64,000 bases of DNA from Rhizobium sp. CCGE531 (GTDB taxonomy: Bacteria > Pseudomonadota > Alphaproteobacteria > Rhizobiales > Rhizobiaceae), in contig NZ_CP032685.1 of NCBI RefSeq assembly GCF_003627795.1, positions 372,001 to 436,000 on the forward strand, written 5' to 3'. Below the pieces are notes generated by a model. It made no database searches and had not been told where the DNA came from. It saw only the letters and a program-made list of their open reading frames with translations. Of this stretch, positions 28,519-39,656 are shown piece after piece. A program made the position numbers and the translations under genes. Positions within the stretch are counted from its first letter, which is position 1. The number at the start of each line of letters is the position of its first letter.

Positions 28519-29130
28519 TCAGCGCGGCGGTATCAGTCGTGTCGCTCTTATCCATTCCAGCGTCCGCGATTCGGGATCAGGATTTCGGGTGATATCGGTC
28601 ACCACGGCGGCGATATCGGCGCCATGGTCGAATACGCCGCCAAGGCGTTCGACCGTCAACCCGCCGATCGCGACCAGCGGAAGATTGCCGATGCGGCTTT
28701 TCCACTGGCCGATACGCTCCAGACCCTGCGGCGCCCAGGCCATGGCTTTGAGAATGGTCGGATAGATTGGTCCGAGGGCTATATAATCTGGCTTGGCCGC
28801 AAGCGCTGTCGCCAACTCCATTTCGTCATGTGTCGAGAGCCCCAGTTTCAATCCGGCGGCCCGAATGGCCGCGAGATCAGCGGTGGCAAGATCCTCCTGG
28901 CCGAGATGGATGAAATCGCAGCCTTCTTCGATCGCGAGCTGCCAATAGTCGTTGACGATCAACTGGCATCCGTAAGCGGCGCAAATTGCGCTCGATTCGC
29001 GGATCTCCGCGCGGATCTCCGATGGCGTGCGATCCTTGACGCGTAGCTGCACCAGTTTGACGCCGAGCGGCACCAGCCTCTTTATCCAGGCCGCACTGTC
29101 GACGATCAGATAGAAGGGGTCGAGGGTCAT
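28519..29130 (-). CDS. thiE: Thiamine phosphate synthase ThiE
   Basis: A 203-residue TIM-barrel enzyme that joins HMP-diphosphate and thiazole phosphate to thiamine phosphate. The [10 protein letters not shown] strand, [22 protein letters not shown] and PIYPTILK segments carry the substrate- and diphosphate-binding residues. The start at 29130 overlaps the thiG stop by ATGA, so translation is coupled. It is the last gene of thiC-thiO-thiS-thiG-thiE, the rhizobial thiCOSGE order. Confidence 0.92.
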   Translation of the reverse strand: MTLDPFYLIVDSAAWIKRLVPLGVKLVQLRVKDRTPSEIRAEIRESSAICAAYGCQLIVNDYWQLAIEEGCDFIHLGQEDLATADLAAIRAAGLKLGLSTHDEMELATALAAKPDYIALGPIYPTILKAMAWAPQGLERIGQWKSRIGNLPLVAIGGLTVERLGGVFDHGADIAAVVTDITRNPDPESRTLEWIRATRLIPPR

Positions 29131-29900
29131 GAGAACACCGCCTTTCCGATGACCGGTGTCGATGGCACCGCCATATCGCGCGGCTCCAGCATGCCCGCGC
29201 GGAAGGCCTGCCGGCCTGCCTCGATCGCCTTGGCGAAGGCTTCCGCCATCATGGCCGGATCGGCGGCGCCGGCGACGGCCGTATTGAGCAGCACCGCATC
29301 GAAGCCGAGCTCCATGACGGTGGCGGCATGCGAGGGCCTGCCGATGCCGGCATCCACGATCAAGGGTATCTCGGGAAAATGCGCCCTCATGGAGCGAAGG
29401 GCGGAAAGATTGAGCGGACCGGCCGCCGTTCCGATCGGCGCGCACCAGGGCATCAGCACCTTGCATCCGGCCTCCAGCAATCGTTCGGCGACCACAAGAT
29501 CGTCCGTCGTATAGGGAAAGACCTCGAATCCATCGTCTGTGAGGATTCTCGCTGCCTCCACCAGTGCGAAGACATCCGGCTGCAGCGTGTCGTGGTTGCC
29601 GATCACCTCCAGCTTGATCCAGTTGGTCCGGAAGACCTCGCGCGCCATCTTCGCAGTTAGCACCGCTTCGGAGACACCATGGCAGCCGGCGGTATTGGGA
29701 AGAATGTGAACGCCAAGCTCACGAATCATCTCGAAGAAAGCACCGCCATTGCGCCCGCCCGCCGTTTCACGGCGCAGCGATACGGTAGCGATTTCGGTTG
29801 CCGAGCGCTTGACGGCTTCCGCCAGCACAGTCGGCGACGGGTAGCGCGCCGTGCCGAGAAGAAGATGCGATGCAATCTGGGTTCCGTAGAGCTCGAGCAT
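29127..29900 (-). CDS. thiG: Thiazole synthase ThiG
   Basis: A 257-residue TIM-barrel enzyme that forms the thiazole phosphate ring from DXP, glycine imine (made by ThiO) and ThiS-thiocarboxylate. [10 protein letters not shown] holds the catalytic Lys that forms the imine with [15 protein letters not shown] and [14 protein letters not shown] follow the family pattern. Start at 29900, 2 bp after the end of thiS; the open frame further upstream lies over thiS and is not coding. Confidence 0.95.
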   Translation of the reverse strand: MLELYGTQIASHLLLGTARYPSPTVLAEAVKRSATEIATVSLRRETAGGRNGGAFFEMIRELGVHILPNTAGCHGVSEAVLTAKMAREVFRTNWIKLEVIGNHDTLQPDVFALVEAARILTDDGFEVFPYTTDDLVVAERLLEAGCKVLMPWCAPIGTAAGPLNLSALRSMRAHFPEIPLIVDAGIGRPSHAATVMELGFDAVLLNTAVAGAADPAMMAEAFAKAIEAGRQAFRAGMLEPRDMAVPSTPVIGKAVFS

Positions 29901-29902
29901 GG

Positions 29903-30100
29903 TCAGCCTCCCTGCATCGGTGTCAGGATCTCGATCCTGTCGTCGTCGGTTAAGGTGTGGTCGTCGCGTTCTTCGCGATGGATGAGTTCGCCATTGACGG
30001 CGGTTGCCAGCCACTCGCCTTCGTATTCGAGCGCGGCGAGAAGCTGCGAAAGCGTGGTTGCGTCGACGATCTGTGCTTCGCCATTGATGATCAGGCGCAT
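29903..30100 (-). CDS. thiS: Sulfur carrier protein ThiS
   Basis: A 65-residue ubiquitin-fold protein ending in the Gly-Gly (PMQGG) that is adenylated and thiocarboxylated to carry sulfur to ThiG. It overlaps the end of thiO by 10 bp. No thiF adenylyltransferase is present in the window, so that function must be encoded elsewhere. Confidence 0.94.
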   Translation of the reverse strand: MRLIINGEAQIVDATTLSQLLAALEYEGEWLATAVNGELIHREERDDHTLTDDDRIEILTPMQGG

Positions 30101-31071
30101 TGGCGGTTCCTGTCGCTGTTATGTCCGGAAAATAGGAGATCCGCGGCTTCCGCCGCTATCGCCGGCGCCAGCAGGAAGCCGTGGCGATAAAGGCCGTTGA
30201 TAAGGATGGTCTTGCCCTCCTGCGTTACACGCGGAAGATTGTCTGGAAAGGCAGGACGGACGCCGGCGCCGGTTTCGACGACGGCTGCGTCGGCAAAGGC
30301 GGGATGCAGCGCATAGGCGGCGTTTAGAAGTTCCATCAGCGAGCGGGCGGTGATCGGCCCCTCGAAGTCCGTTTCGATCATCGTCGCGCCGACCATGAAC
30401 AGGCCTTCGCCGCGCGGCACGATATAGACGGGAAATCGCGGATGCAGCAGGCGGACGGGCCGCGCAAGGGTAATTTCCTGCGTCCGCAGATAGAGCATTT
30501 CGCCGCGCACGCCGCGTAATTTGGGGCTTTCGCCGACACGGGCAGCCCCCGTACAGTCGACAACGTCAGAAAACTGGCCGTCATCCGAGATCTGATCGAC
30601 AAAGGTCACGCCCGTTGCTGAGAGAGCGTCTCTCAATGACTGTAAGACGTCACGAGGATTGACGTGTGCTTCCTGTGAAAAAAACAGGCCATGCTTGAAG
30701 CGACCGGCAAGCGAGGGCTCAAGGCTGGCGATCTCGCCTTCCTCTATCAAGCGATAGCCAGTCGTGCGGTTGGCGAACCGCTTCAGCTCGTGCTGATCGC
30801 GGTTTGGCGCGACGACGAGCGTTCCATTGCGGACGACCTTGCCGGGCAGAATCGCTTCCCAGCGATCGGCGGAATCGCGGCCTCGTTCCAGCACGGCTTC
30901 ATCCGCACTTTCCCGTTCACACCATGGCGCCAGCATGCCGCCGGCGAGCCATGAGGCGGCCCGACTGAAATTCTGACGGGGCTCGACAACCGTGACTTCG
31001 GCGCCGCGAGCATGCAATTCGTGCGCGACGGTGAGGCCGGCAATGCCGGCCCCTTTGACGAGGACACGCAT
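30091..31071 (-). CDS. thiO: Glycine oxidase ThiO
   Basis: A 326-residue FAD-dependent amine oxidase. [25 protein letters not shown] (residues 7-31) is the dinucleotide-binding fold; [12 protein letters not shown] and the C-terminal [16 protein letters not shown] follow the ThiO family. It oxidises glycine to the imine needed by ThiG, the oxygen-dependent route that replaces ThiH. The start at 31071 lies next to the thiC stop (2 bp apart). A long frame runs upstream but lies within thiC. Confidence 0.93.
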   Translation of the reverse strand: MRVLVKGAGIAGLTVAHELHARGAEVTVVEPRQNFSRAASWLAGGMLAPWCERESADEAVLERGRDSADRWEAILPGKVVRNGTLVVAPNRDQHELKRFANRTTGYRLIEEGEIASLEPSLAGRFKHGLFFSQEAHVNPRDVLQSLRDALSATGVTFVDQISDDGQFSDVVDCTGAARVGESPKLRGVRGEMLYLRTQEITLARPVRLLHPRFPVYIVPRGEGLFMVGATMIETDFEGPITARSLMELLNAAYALHPAFADAAVVETGAGVRPAFPDNLPRVTQEGKTILINGLYRHGFLLAPAIAAEAADLLFSGHNSDRNRQCA

Positions 31072-31072
31072 G

Positions 31073-33095
<2,023 letters not shown>

Positions 33096-33131
33096 GAATG
33101 CTGGAAGGCTATGCTCTCCGTTTGGCTCCTG

Positions 33132-33977
33132 TCAAACCCGGACGATAATCGCATTTTTCCGGAAGGCAGCGTTCGCCGCCTCAGAGATTCTACAATTTAA
33201 ACGTGTTTTAACGAGTTGCCGGCGTGGCGCCACCTCAATAACGAGGGGCAGTGTTGCCGTTGAAGCGGTGAGGACCGGTGTGGGAGAGCTTGCTGGCGGT
33301 ATCGAGCCAGATCTTGCACCGAGCGCGCGCCAGCGGTGGCAGAAGGCGAAGTCCTCGCTGAGATAAATGCCCGTCCCTTCCTCGACCATGCATTCGAACA
33401 GGGCATATTGGGTGCCTGGCGAGCGCTTGGTGCTCGGATAGGCGTGGATGGCGTTGTAGCGCAGTTCGGGATGGGCGGCGATCATCCTTTCGATGACGGC
33501 GCGCTTGATCAAAAGCATGCCTGTGCCCGCATAGATGGCGCTGACGAAATCGCCCTCGCGCTCGGCGCTCTGGCCGACCAACGGTGTTCCGGCATAGTGG
33601 AGTGCCGCCGCCGCAAGTGACACCCCATCGCGCGAGTCTACACGGGCAGCGGTGTCCCAGTCATAATCCTTGATCGGATACATGGCGGCGACCACGTCCT
33701 TGTCCGCATCCAGCAATCGCATCACCTGATCTGGCTCGAAGCTGATGTCGGCGTCGACGAAGAGCATGTGGGTCGCCGTCGTATCGTTCAGGAAGGACGA
33801 TACGAGCGTGTTGCGGCTGCGGGTAATCAGCGCGTCATTGCCGAGAAGGGCGAGCGTCAGTTGCACGCCGGCCTGTGCGCCCGTCTGCATCAGGGCAAAG
33901 ATGGACTGCATATAATCCTTGGTGACGAGGCCGCCGAAGCAGGGTGCCGCTATGAAGATCAGCCGATTCTCATTCAT
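33132..33977 (-). CDS. Glycosyltransferase-like protein with frameshifted C terminus
   Basis: As read, a 281-residue protein: NRLIFIAAPCFGGLVTKDYM, then the DVDAD-type LFVDADISFEPDQV motif and KDVVAAMYPIKDYDW, resembling GT-A fold proteins found in alphaproteobacteria. The normal C-terminal pattern breaks after CHRWRALG; the neighbouring frame continues as KIWLDTASKLSHTGPHRFNG and stops at 33235-33237. Restoring one base near 33317 would give a 247- to 248-residue protein with a sensible end. The last roughly 60 residues of the present reading are therefore probably wrong, through a real mutation or a sequencing error. Single gene; acceptor unknown. Confidence 0.7.
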   Translation of the reverse strand: MNENRLIFIAAPCFGGLVTKDYMQSIFALMQTGAQAGVQLTLALLGNDALITRSRNTLVSSFLNDTTATHMLFVDADISFEPDQVMRLLDADKDVVAAMYPIKDYDWDTAARVDSRDGVSLAAAALHYAGTPLVGQSAEREGDFVSAIYAGTGMLLIKRAVIERMIAAHPELRYNAIHAYPSTKRSPGTQYALFECMVEEGTGIYLSEDFAFCHRWRALGARSGSIPPASSPTPVLTASTATLPLVIEVAPRRQLVKTRLNCRISEAANAAFRKNAIIVRV

Positions 33978-34549
33978 GCGCGATTTTTCCCTTCCAATGG
34001 CGCGAGTCGCCGGAATCTAGGAAGATTCATCATTTCTGTGTGTAGCGATTTGTTGAGTTTTGTTTCTGAGCCTTGCCGGAATTCGCAGGCGAGCTCGCAG
34101 GCCTTCCGAGGCCCATACGGTGGCTAGGCCTCTTGCCGGCGGTGGATTTGGCCGTCATCTCCAGTCGGGTGCCGACGCCGATCTTGCCTGCGATCGCCGG
34201 GCGAAGGACCTGCCTTGGCTTCGTCAGTTGAATTAAGCAACAGCGGTCAAGACTAACGCCAGACTGGAGTCGGTCTCCCCTTCACATAATTGACAAACAT
34301 ACGGGCTGTTTGTAAGTCTGAAGCAGGACAGAAATTGTCTTGCGGTCGAGCGATCGGCCGGATCGGTAGGGGCATTTCAAGACCTTTGCCGCGGGGTCAA
34401 TCATGGAGGTTCGAGGGGACTCAAGCCAACATTACGTGCGTACTTGCCGGGCTACACGGTCGCGTTTTCGACCGAACCGATCTTCAAGGTGGTTTCCAGC
34501 TCAGCGCTCGCGGTAAATTAGAAATGCATATTACAACCAGGAGTTTAAT
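33978..34549. other. 572-bp non-coding region upstream of ropA
   Basis: No gene is supported here. The proximal half holds the candidate promoter and dyad near 34290 and a long leader to ropA. A short minus-strand frame around 34040-34240 encodes an Arg/Lys-rich stretch with no recognised family and is not called. Confidence 0.5.
34290..34318 (+). promoter_or_regulatory. Candidate promoter with overlapping dyad upstream of ropA
   Basis: TTGACA (34290-34295) is followed after 17 bp by TAAGTC (34313-34318), a fair sigma-70-type promoter. ACAAACA (34293-34299) and TGTTTGT (34307-34313) are perfect inverted copies around a 7-bp spacer and lie exactly over the -35 to -10 region, where a bound protein would block transcription. 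A leader of over 200 bases would follow. Not tested. Confidence 0.45.
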
Positions 34550-35638
34550 ATGAATATCAAGAGCCTTCTTCTCGGCTCCGCTGCTGCGCTGGCAGCAGTT
34601 TCCGGTGCCCATGCAGCCGACGCTATCGTTGCTGCTGAGCCGGAGCCGTTGGAATACGTCCGCATCTGCGACGCTTACGGTGCTGGTTACTTCTTCATTC
34701 CGGGCACTGAAACCTGCCTCAAGATCGGCGGCCGTGTCCGTACCGAAGGCGAGTGGTACGATGCCTACAACCCGAACAGCAAGAACGGTACGCTGTGGCA
34801 TACCCGTGCAGAGCTGAGCGTCGACACCGCGACCGACACCGAATACGGCCCGCTGAAGACCAACACGGTCATCCGTTGGGACTGGAGCGACGGCAACTCC
34901 ACCTCCACGAAGCTGCTGTTCGCCAACATCAGCCTCGGCGGCTTCCTCGTCGGTAAGGCCGACTCGCAGTATAACTCCTACATCGGTTATGCCGGCGACG
35001 TCATCAACGACGACGTGATCTATGACGGCCCGTACGAACTCAACCAGCTGACCTACAACTATGATGCCGGCAACGGCTTCACGGCTATGGTCTCGGTGAA
35101 GACTCGAACTCCAGCGGCTCTGGCGCTTCCTATGGCGCAAGCTGGTGGTCTGACGACAAGGGCAACCACTACGCTCCTGACGTCGTTGCCGGTGCCGGCT
35201 TCAAGTCTGGCGCATGGGGCTTCAAGGTCGTCGGCGGTTACGACTCGATCGTCGAAGAAGGCGCCATCAAGGCTCGTGTCGACGCTGACTTCGGCGTATT
35301 CTCGGCCTTCTTGATGGGCGGCTACAACACGGACGGCGACAAGCTGAACAAGTATGCCGGCACCAACCTCGATCGTTCGGCTTGCCCGGTTAATAGCCCG
35401 GCGAAGTGCGGCTGGGGGACTGGGCAGTTTGGGGCGGCGTTGGCGTTCCGATCAACGAAAAGCTGAAGTGGAACCTGCAGCTCGCCTACACCGACTCGAA
35501 GATTTTCGCCGCTACCACGAACGTCAAGTGGAACCGGTCAAGAACCTGCTCATCGAGCCGGAAGTCTCCTATACCAACTTCGATTCTGTAAACCAGGATC
35601 AGTGGGCTGGTATCCTGCGCTTCGAGCGTAGTTTCTAA
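34550..35638 (+). pseudogene. ropA: RopA-type outer-membrane porin, interrupted by three frameshifts
   Basis: The N terminus is a 22-residue signal peptide (MNIKSLLLGSAAALAAVSGAHA) and the porin_2 family start, with YVRICDAYGAGYFFIPGTETCLKIGG. The reading frame then shifts three times, each equivalent to loss of one base: near 35098, near 35416 in a G run, and near 35533 after AACC. Joining the frames gives EDSNSSGSGASYG..., then DWAVWGGVGVPINEKLKWNLQLAY, then PVKNLLIEPEVSY and the terminal FERSF that marks an outer-membrane barrel. The total of three lost bases restores the original frame. The joined protein would be about 362 residues, normal for the family. An AGGAG precedes the ATG. Confidence 0.85.
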
Positions 35639-35671
35639 TTTTGAATTACCCGGCCTCGCGCCGGGTATAGA

Positions 35672-35767
35672 GAAGCCTGATGTTTCCAATCCGTCAGGCT
35701 TCTTTCATCGATCGGTTGACCTCCGATCAAAGTAAAGGATCCGGCTTTCCCTCCGGATCCTTTTTTA
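35672..35767 (+). terminator. Tandem terminators after ropA
   Basis: Two strong stem-loops follow the porin. GAAGCCTGA (35672-35680) pairs with TCAGGCTTC (35694-35702) before TTT, and GGATCCGG (35737-35744) pairs with CCGGATCC (35753-35760) before six T. A shorter CCCGG/CCGGG hairpin at 35649-35665 precedes them. Double terminators fit a highly expressed gene and also separate it from the convergent TetR gene. Confidence 0.85.
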
Positions 35768-35798
35768 TGTCCGATGCTTTGATTTTGCGCGGCATGCT

Positions 35799-36440
35799 TT
35801 AAGCTGCCGACGTCACTACCTCATGTGCCTGCTCCAGCGGAAACCATGTCTTCAAGACCATCTTGATGAACATCTGCCCGCAGGGCACGAGCTGGAAATT
35901 GCCCCTGTCGAGCGTCCATTCGGTGATCAGTCCGCCGATGACGGCCGTCAGTGCCGAGGCGGCCGTATCCGGCGTCCAGGGCGCTGGCAGCCTCGTCTTC
36001 TCATTCATCAGGGTGAATATGCGTTCGAAGTGTTCGTGCATATCGTGCCGGAAGGAGCTGGCGCGGTTTGTGGTTCCGTCGCAGAACGCCATGTCGAGAT
36101 GCATCATCACCTTCAACATGCTTCTCTTGCGCGGATCGCCCTGGACATCGTCGAATATCCCGGCAATCGCCTCCGCCACAAGATCAAGCGGATTTGCCGG
36201 AAGCTCCTTCGACATCCGCTCGGCCAATTCCTGAAACGGCTGCTGAGCTTCGTCGCGAATCGCGAACATCAGCCCTTGCTTGTTCTTGAAATGCCAGTGC
36301 ACGGCCCCCCGCGTCACACCAGCTGCTGCGGCTATCTCCTCGAGGCTGACATTCTCGTAGCCCTTGTCGAGAAACAGAGCCTTTGCAGAGTGCAAGATCT
36401 CGCTCCTCGTTTCCGCAGCCTCCTCCTTAGTGCGCCTCAT
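35799..36440 (-). CDS. TetR/AcrR-family repressor
   Basis: A 213-residue TetR protein. The HTH lies at residues 10-55 (EILHSAKALFLDKGYENVSLEEIAAAAGVTRGAVHWHFKNKQGLMFAI), and the C-terminal domain resembles AcrR/TtgR regulators of RND efflux pumps (TRLPAPWTPDTAASALTAVIGGLITEWTLD). ATG 36440 (MRRTKEEAAETR) has GGAG upstream and is the typical family start; a GTG four codons earlier is open. The usual divergent efflux genes are missing: the 487 bp upstream hold no gene. Confidence 0.9.
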   Translation of the reverse strand: MRRTKEEAAETRSEILHSAKALFLDKGYENVSLEEIAAAAGVTRGAVHWHFKNKQGLMFAIRDEAQQPFQELAERMSKELPANPLDLVAEAIAGIFDDVQGDPRKRSMLKVMMHLDMAFCDGTTNRASSFRHDMHEHFERIFTLMNEKTRLPAPWTPDTAASALTAVIGGLITEWTLDRGNFQLVPCGQMFIKMVLKTWFPLEQAHEVVTSAA

Positions 36441-36927
36441 TCGCGTCTCCACGGAAATCAGTTTTCAAGCTGTACCCCTTTTTTTTGGCATTCTTACCCC
36501 ACCACTGCCGCTTATCGCTGGAACTCCCCATACCAGCAATGCGGCCGAATTATATAATCCCCTAAAATTAGGGAAGGAAATCGTAACAGGAGGCCTTCGT
36601 CAAGCGCCTATAAGCCACGCGCAAGTTTCCGCGTGCAATTTCCCCGCGTTGGGAAGTGAAAAGTCGAAAATGTGTGGATGCTAATGTGTGGCCATGGCGG
36701 CGATATATTGGCTGACGGAGCCAAATTCGCTCGCCCGGGACACGATGCGCCAATCAAATCGGGGCACAGGCGCGTTTGATCTCCGGCGTTCGCAAGTCCG
36801 TCCGTTCATATCGACCATCGACGTCAAGCCGTCGCCTTCGCGCGGCGAAGCCTGGCGATAGTCATGTTCGAATCGCGTACGCGTAAGCCATCGGAGTTCC
36901 TCTCAACGCTCGTGTCTGGAGGCCCCA
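36441..36927. other. 487-bp region upstream of tetR without a gene
   Basis: No coding frame is supported. It contains a T8 tract near 36478 and the inverted repeat CCCTAA-AA-TTAGGG at 36560-36573, about 120 bp upstream of the TetR start, which could be its operator. Confidence 0.4.
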
Positions 36928-37746
36928 ATGACGAGCATTACCTCAGTCTCTTCCAATAACCACTACCAGCATAAGACATCGCGCTCCACATCTTCGAGCG
37001 ACGACGGTTCCATCTCGTCGCTGCTATCAGGCAGCTCTTCTGGCGATTCTTCCGGCACGAGTTCCTCATCCTCTTCGAACGACTCGTCTCAGCTTGCTTC
37101 GGCGCAACAGCTGATCGCGCAGCTGATGAACATCATCCTCAACCTGCAGGCCAATAGCGGCACCGACAGCTCGACCTCGAATTCGGATGGTGATTCGACC
37201 GGTTCGACATCGAGCACGGAGCAGGCTTCCGCCACCGGCAGCCAGAATGGCAAGCAGAGCGATATGATCAGCGCCATGGACGCCAATGGCGACGGCAGTA
37301 TCAGCGAGGCGGAATTTGTCGCTGCTCGGCCGTCTGATGTCAGCCAAGACCAGGCGAAACAACTGTTCGCAAGCTTCGATCAGGCCAATACCGGCTCGCT
37401 CAGCGAATCGCAGCTTAAAGATGCCATGCAGGCAGGTCGACAGCCGCCCCCGCCACAGGGCGGCCAGATGAGTGACGACGAACTCTCCACGGCGTTTTCT
37501 TCCATGGACGCGGATGGCGACGGCAATGTGAGCCAATCCGAGTTCGTTTCTGCCCGTCCGTCCGATGTCAGCGAAAATCAGGCAACGGCGCTGTTCAAGA
37601 GCCTCGATACATCCGGTTCCGGATCGTTGACGCAGAGCCAGTTCGAGCAAGCCATGAAGCCACAGCCGCCGCAGATGCCTGATTTCGGCAGTTTCTACAC
37701 ATTCAATGAGCAAGACCAGACGACGAGCGATCTCCTGACGCTCTGA
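36928..37746 (+). CDS. EF-hand calcium-binding protein with Ser-rich N terminus
   Basis: A 272-residue protein. Residues 1-55 are very Ser-rich and low in complexity, with no classical signal peptide. The second half holds four EF-hand loops in two tandem pairs: DANGDGSISEAEF and DQANTGSLSESQL, then DADGDGNVSQSEF and DTSGSGSLTQSQF. The first loop of each pair has full Asp/Asn/Glu ligands, the second is degenerate. The linkers (AARPSDVSQDQA and SARPSDVSENQA) are near copies, showing internal duplication. Similar calmodulin-like proteins (calsymin) are exported in rhizobia; whether this one is secreted is not shown. Confidence 0.85.
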   Translation: MTSITSVSSNNHYQHKTSRSTSSSDDGSISSLLSGSSSGDSSGTSSSSSSNDSSQLASAQQLIAQLMNIILNLQANSGTDSSTSNSDGDSTGSTSSTEQASATGSQNGKQSDMISAMDANGDGSISEAEFVAARPSDVSQDQAKQLFASFDQANTGSLSESQLKDAMQAGRQPPPPQGGQMSDDELSTAFSSMDADGDGNVSQSEFVSARPSDVSENQATALFKSLDTSGSGSLTQSQFEQAMKPQPPQMPDFGSFYTFNEQDQTTSDLLTL

Positions 37747-37782
37747 TCGAACCTGAGCTTTCGCATTTGACCCATGCGAAGT

Positions 37783-37842
37783 GCCGGCAACCCGGACAAG
37801 AGACGTTGGGGCCTCCCCGTCCGGGTGAGCCGGCTCTCTTTA
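37783..37842 (+). terminator. Terminator after the EF-hand gene
   Basis: A long stem pairs GCCGGC (37783-37788) and CCCGGAC (37791-37797) with GTCCGGG (37819-37825) and GCCGGC (37829-37834), followed by TCTCTTTAT. The rest of the 359-bp gap up to the sigma factor gene shows no gene. Confidence 0.7.
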
Positions 37843-38105
37843 TATTCGCCCGATGGATAGTTGCCGGACGCGGGAGAAAAATCCGAAAATACTCGATGCG
37901 GGATCGACGGAATTCGGCGGATAGGCCGTTCAATCCTTGCGAACCCATGCTTGATGTCGAAGGATGATACGCTGACCGAGATGCTGCGATCTGACGGGAG
38001 CCGCTTGCCGGATTTGACGGCCGGGCACAGCTTTTTTGCCGAAAGCCCGAGCCGGGCGGCGCGCCATGCCGGCATCGCGCGAAACAGGAGCGGCGGCGAT
38101 TGTCG

Positions 38106-38678
38106 ATGAAGTGGGATCGCGCGCCCGGTAGCGGCGATGCGGACGAGGATCTGCTTGGTCGTATCGCCGCTGGTGACGTTCCGGCAATGCGAACGATGGT
38201 GGCAAGGCAGCTACCGCGCATCATCGCCGTGGCAACCCGCATGCTCGGCGATGCGAGCGAAGCCGAGGATGTGGCGCAGGAGACGTTTCTGCGCGTCTGG
38301 CGGAATGCTGGCGGCTGGCGTCAGCGCAATGCCCGCTTCAGTACCTGGGTGCATCGCGTGGCGATCAACCTTTGCTACGATCGCTTGCGTCGTCGTAAGG
38401 ATGTTCTTTCCGAGCATCCGCCCGATATCGAATATGAAGGGCCGGCGCCGGACGCGGGTCTGATGAGCGAGGACGATCCGTCCAGGCGTGTGGAGCGGGC
38501 GATGCGGATGATCGCGCCCCGGCAGCGCGAGGCGATCATCCTGGTCTATTATCAGGCGCTGTCGAATGCCGAGGCGGCCGAGATCATGGACGTCAGCGTC
38601 GACGCACTGGAGAGCTTGCTTGCGCGTGGAAGGCGCTCATTGCAGCTGCTTTTGTTGAAGGAACAAGGCGATGGTTGA
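38106..38678 (+). CDS. RNA polymerase ECF-type sigma factor
   Basis: A 190-residue sigma-70 family protein with region 2 (RIIAVATRMLGDASEAEDVAQETFLRVWRNA ... RFSTWVHRVAINLCYDRLRRR) and region 4 (RQREAIILVYYQALSNAEAAEIMDVSVDALESLLARGRRSL). It is co-transcribed with a membrane protein that overlaps its end by 8 bp and is probably its anti-sigma factor. ATG 38106 is used; an in-frame TTG at 38100 is closer to an AGGAG and could be the true start. The signal sensed is unknown. Confidence 0.9.
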   Translation: MKWDRAPGSGDADEDLLGRIAAGDVPAMRTMVARQLPRIIAVATRMLGDASEAEDVAQETFLRVWRNAGGWRQRNARFSTWVHRVAINLCYDRLRRRKDVLSEHPPDIEYEGPAPDAGLMSEDDPSRRVERAMRMIAPRQREAIILVYYQALSNAEAAEIMDVSVDALESLLARGRRSLQLLLLKEQGDG

Positions 38679-39135
38679 GAATATCGCGGGTCCGATGAAT
38701 GCCGGGCGGTTTGAGGAACTGACCGCTGCCTATGGCGGCGATATCGCCCGGTGGCCGCAGGCCGAGCGCGCCGCCGCGCGGGAATTTGCGAAAGACCCCG
38801 CCGTAGCCGGAATTCTTGCGCGCGCAGCCGATCTGGACGCGTTGCTCGATACCTATGTCGTCAGACCGGGCCGTGCGGATCTGGAAGGCCGGATCCTTAA
38901 AAGCTTCGCCCGCCGTCTGACGATTAGAAACTGGTTCCGCTTCGGCTCCGCCGGCATCGGCCTTGTCGGTGTCGGCATCGCCGGCGCGCTTGCCGGCAGC
39001 ATCGCCATTGCCGTGCTGACGCCCAGCCTGACATCCGATATCCCATTCGTCTCCGACGGAACCGCGACCATGTTCGGCGATATCGGGCCGGACGCAGGCA
39101 TAGTGGACGCGGGCAGAGCGCAGGACAACCAATGA
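38671..39135 (+). CDS. Probable anti-sigma factor, single-pass membrane protein
   Basis: A 154-residue protein: a cytoplasmic N-terminal part of about 90 residues (FEELTAAYGGDIARWPQAERAAAREF), one hydrophobic segment (about residues 98-122, GSAGIGLVGVGIAGALAGSIAIAVL) and a short external tail. The layout and 8-bp overlap with the sigma gene fit a membrane anti-sigma factor. No zinc-binding HxxxCxxC motif is present. The role is inferred from context. Confidence 0.65.
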   Translation: MVENIAGPMNAGRFEELTAAYGGDIARWPQAERAAAREFAKDPAVAGILARAADLDALLDTYVVRPGRADLEGRILKSFARRLTIRNWFRFGSAGIGLVGVGIAGALAGSIAIAVLTPSLTSDIPFVSDGTATMFGDIGPDAGIVDAGRAQDNQ

Positions 39136-39581
39136 CGGATCGCAGTTTTCGAATAGTGGTCATTTCCCTACTGATATTGAATACGTTCCTGATCGGAGCG
39201 TTGGCGGGCGGCAGCCTGACGTGGATCCGCAAGACGCAGGCGCGTGCGGGAATGATGCCGCTTGCCGGCGAGCAACTGCCTTCGGCGCAGAAAGAAGCCT
39301 TGCGTGCGGCGCTCAACGAGGCGCGCAAGGACAACCGGCAAACCATTCTCGAGGCGCAGCAGGCCAAGGTCGATGCCGCTTCGATTCTTGGCCAGCCGAC
39401 GCTGGACAAGGAAGCGCTCTCGGCTGCCCTGGCGCGCGCGCGCAATGCCGATATCGGCCTCAGAGCGAAGCTGGAGGAGCGTGCCGTCGATTTCGCCGAA
39501 ACTCTCTCCTACGACGAACGCCGGGCGCTTGCCGAAAGCCTTGTTCGCCGCAGCGCTCCGAGAGCCGCTGCCACAAAATGA
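39132..39581 (+). CDS. Membrane-anchored periplasmic sensor-like protein (Spy/CpxP/metal-sensor type)
   Basis: A 149-residue protein with an N-terminal membrane anchor (residues 7-27) and a helical periplasmic domain of alternating charged and Ala-rich heptads (QKEALRAALNEARKDNRQTILEAQQAKVDAASIL). It resembles the periplasmic heavy-metal sensor/CpxP-like family. It overlaps the preceding gene by ATGA, so sigma factor, anti-sigma and this protein form one unit. Probably helps sense envelope state; inferred. Confidence 0.68.
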   Translation: MTDRSFRIVVISLLILNTFLIGALAGGSLTWIRKTQARAGMMPLAGEQLPSAQKEALRAALNEARKDNRQTILEAQQAKVDAASILGQPTLDKEALSAALARARNADIGLRAKLEERAVDFAETLSYDERRALAESLVRRSAPRAAATK

Positions 39582-39656
39582 TCATACTTGCCAAGCGACG
39601 GATCGGAACAAGCCCTGCGTTTAAGGAGCATATCTGATGCAGGAGTTGGCAGGAAC

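Noticed and set aside
34040..34240. Minus-strand Arg/Lys-rich short frame upstream of ropA
   Set aside because: No start with ribosome binding site and no recognisable family; likely chance opening.
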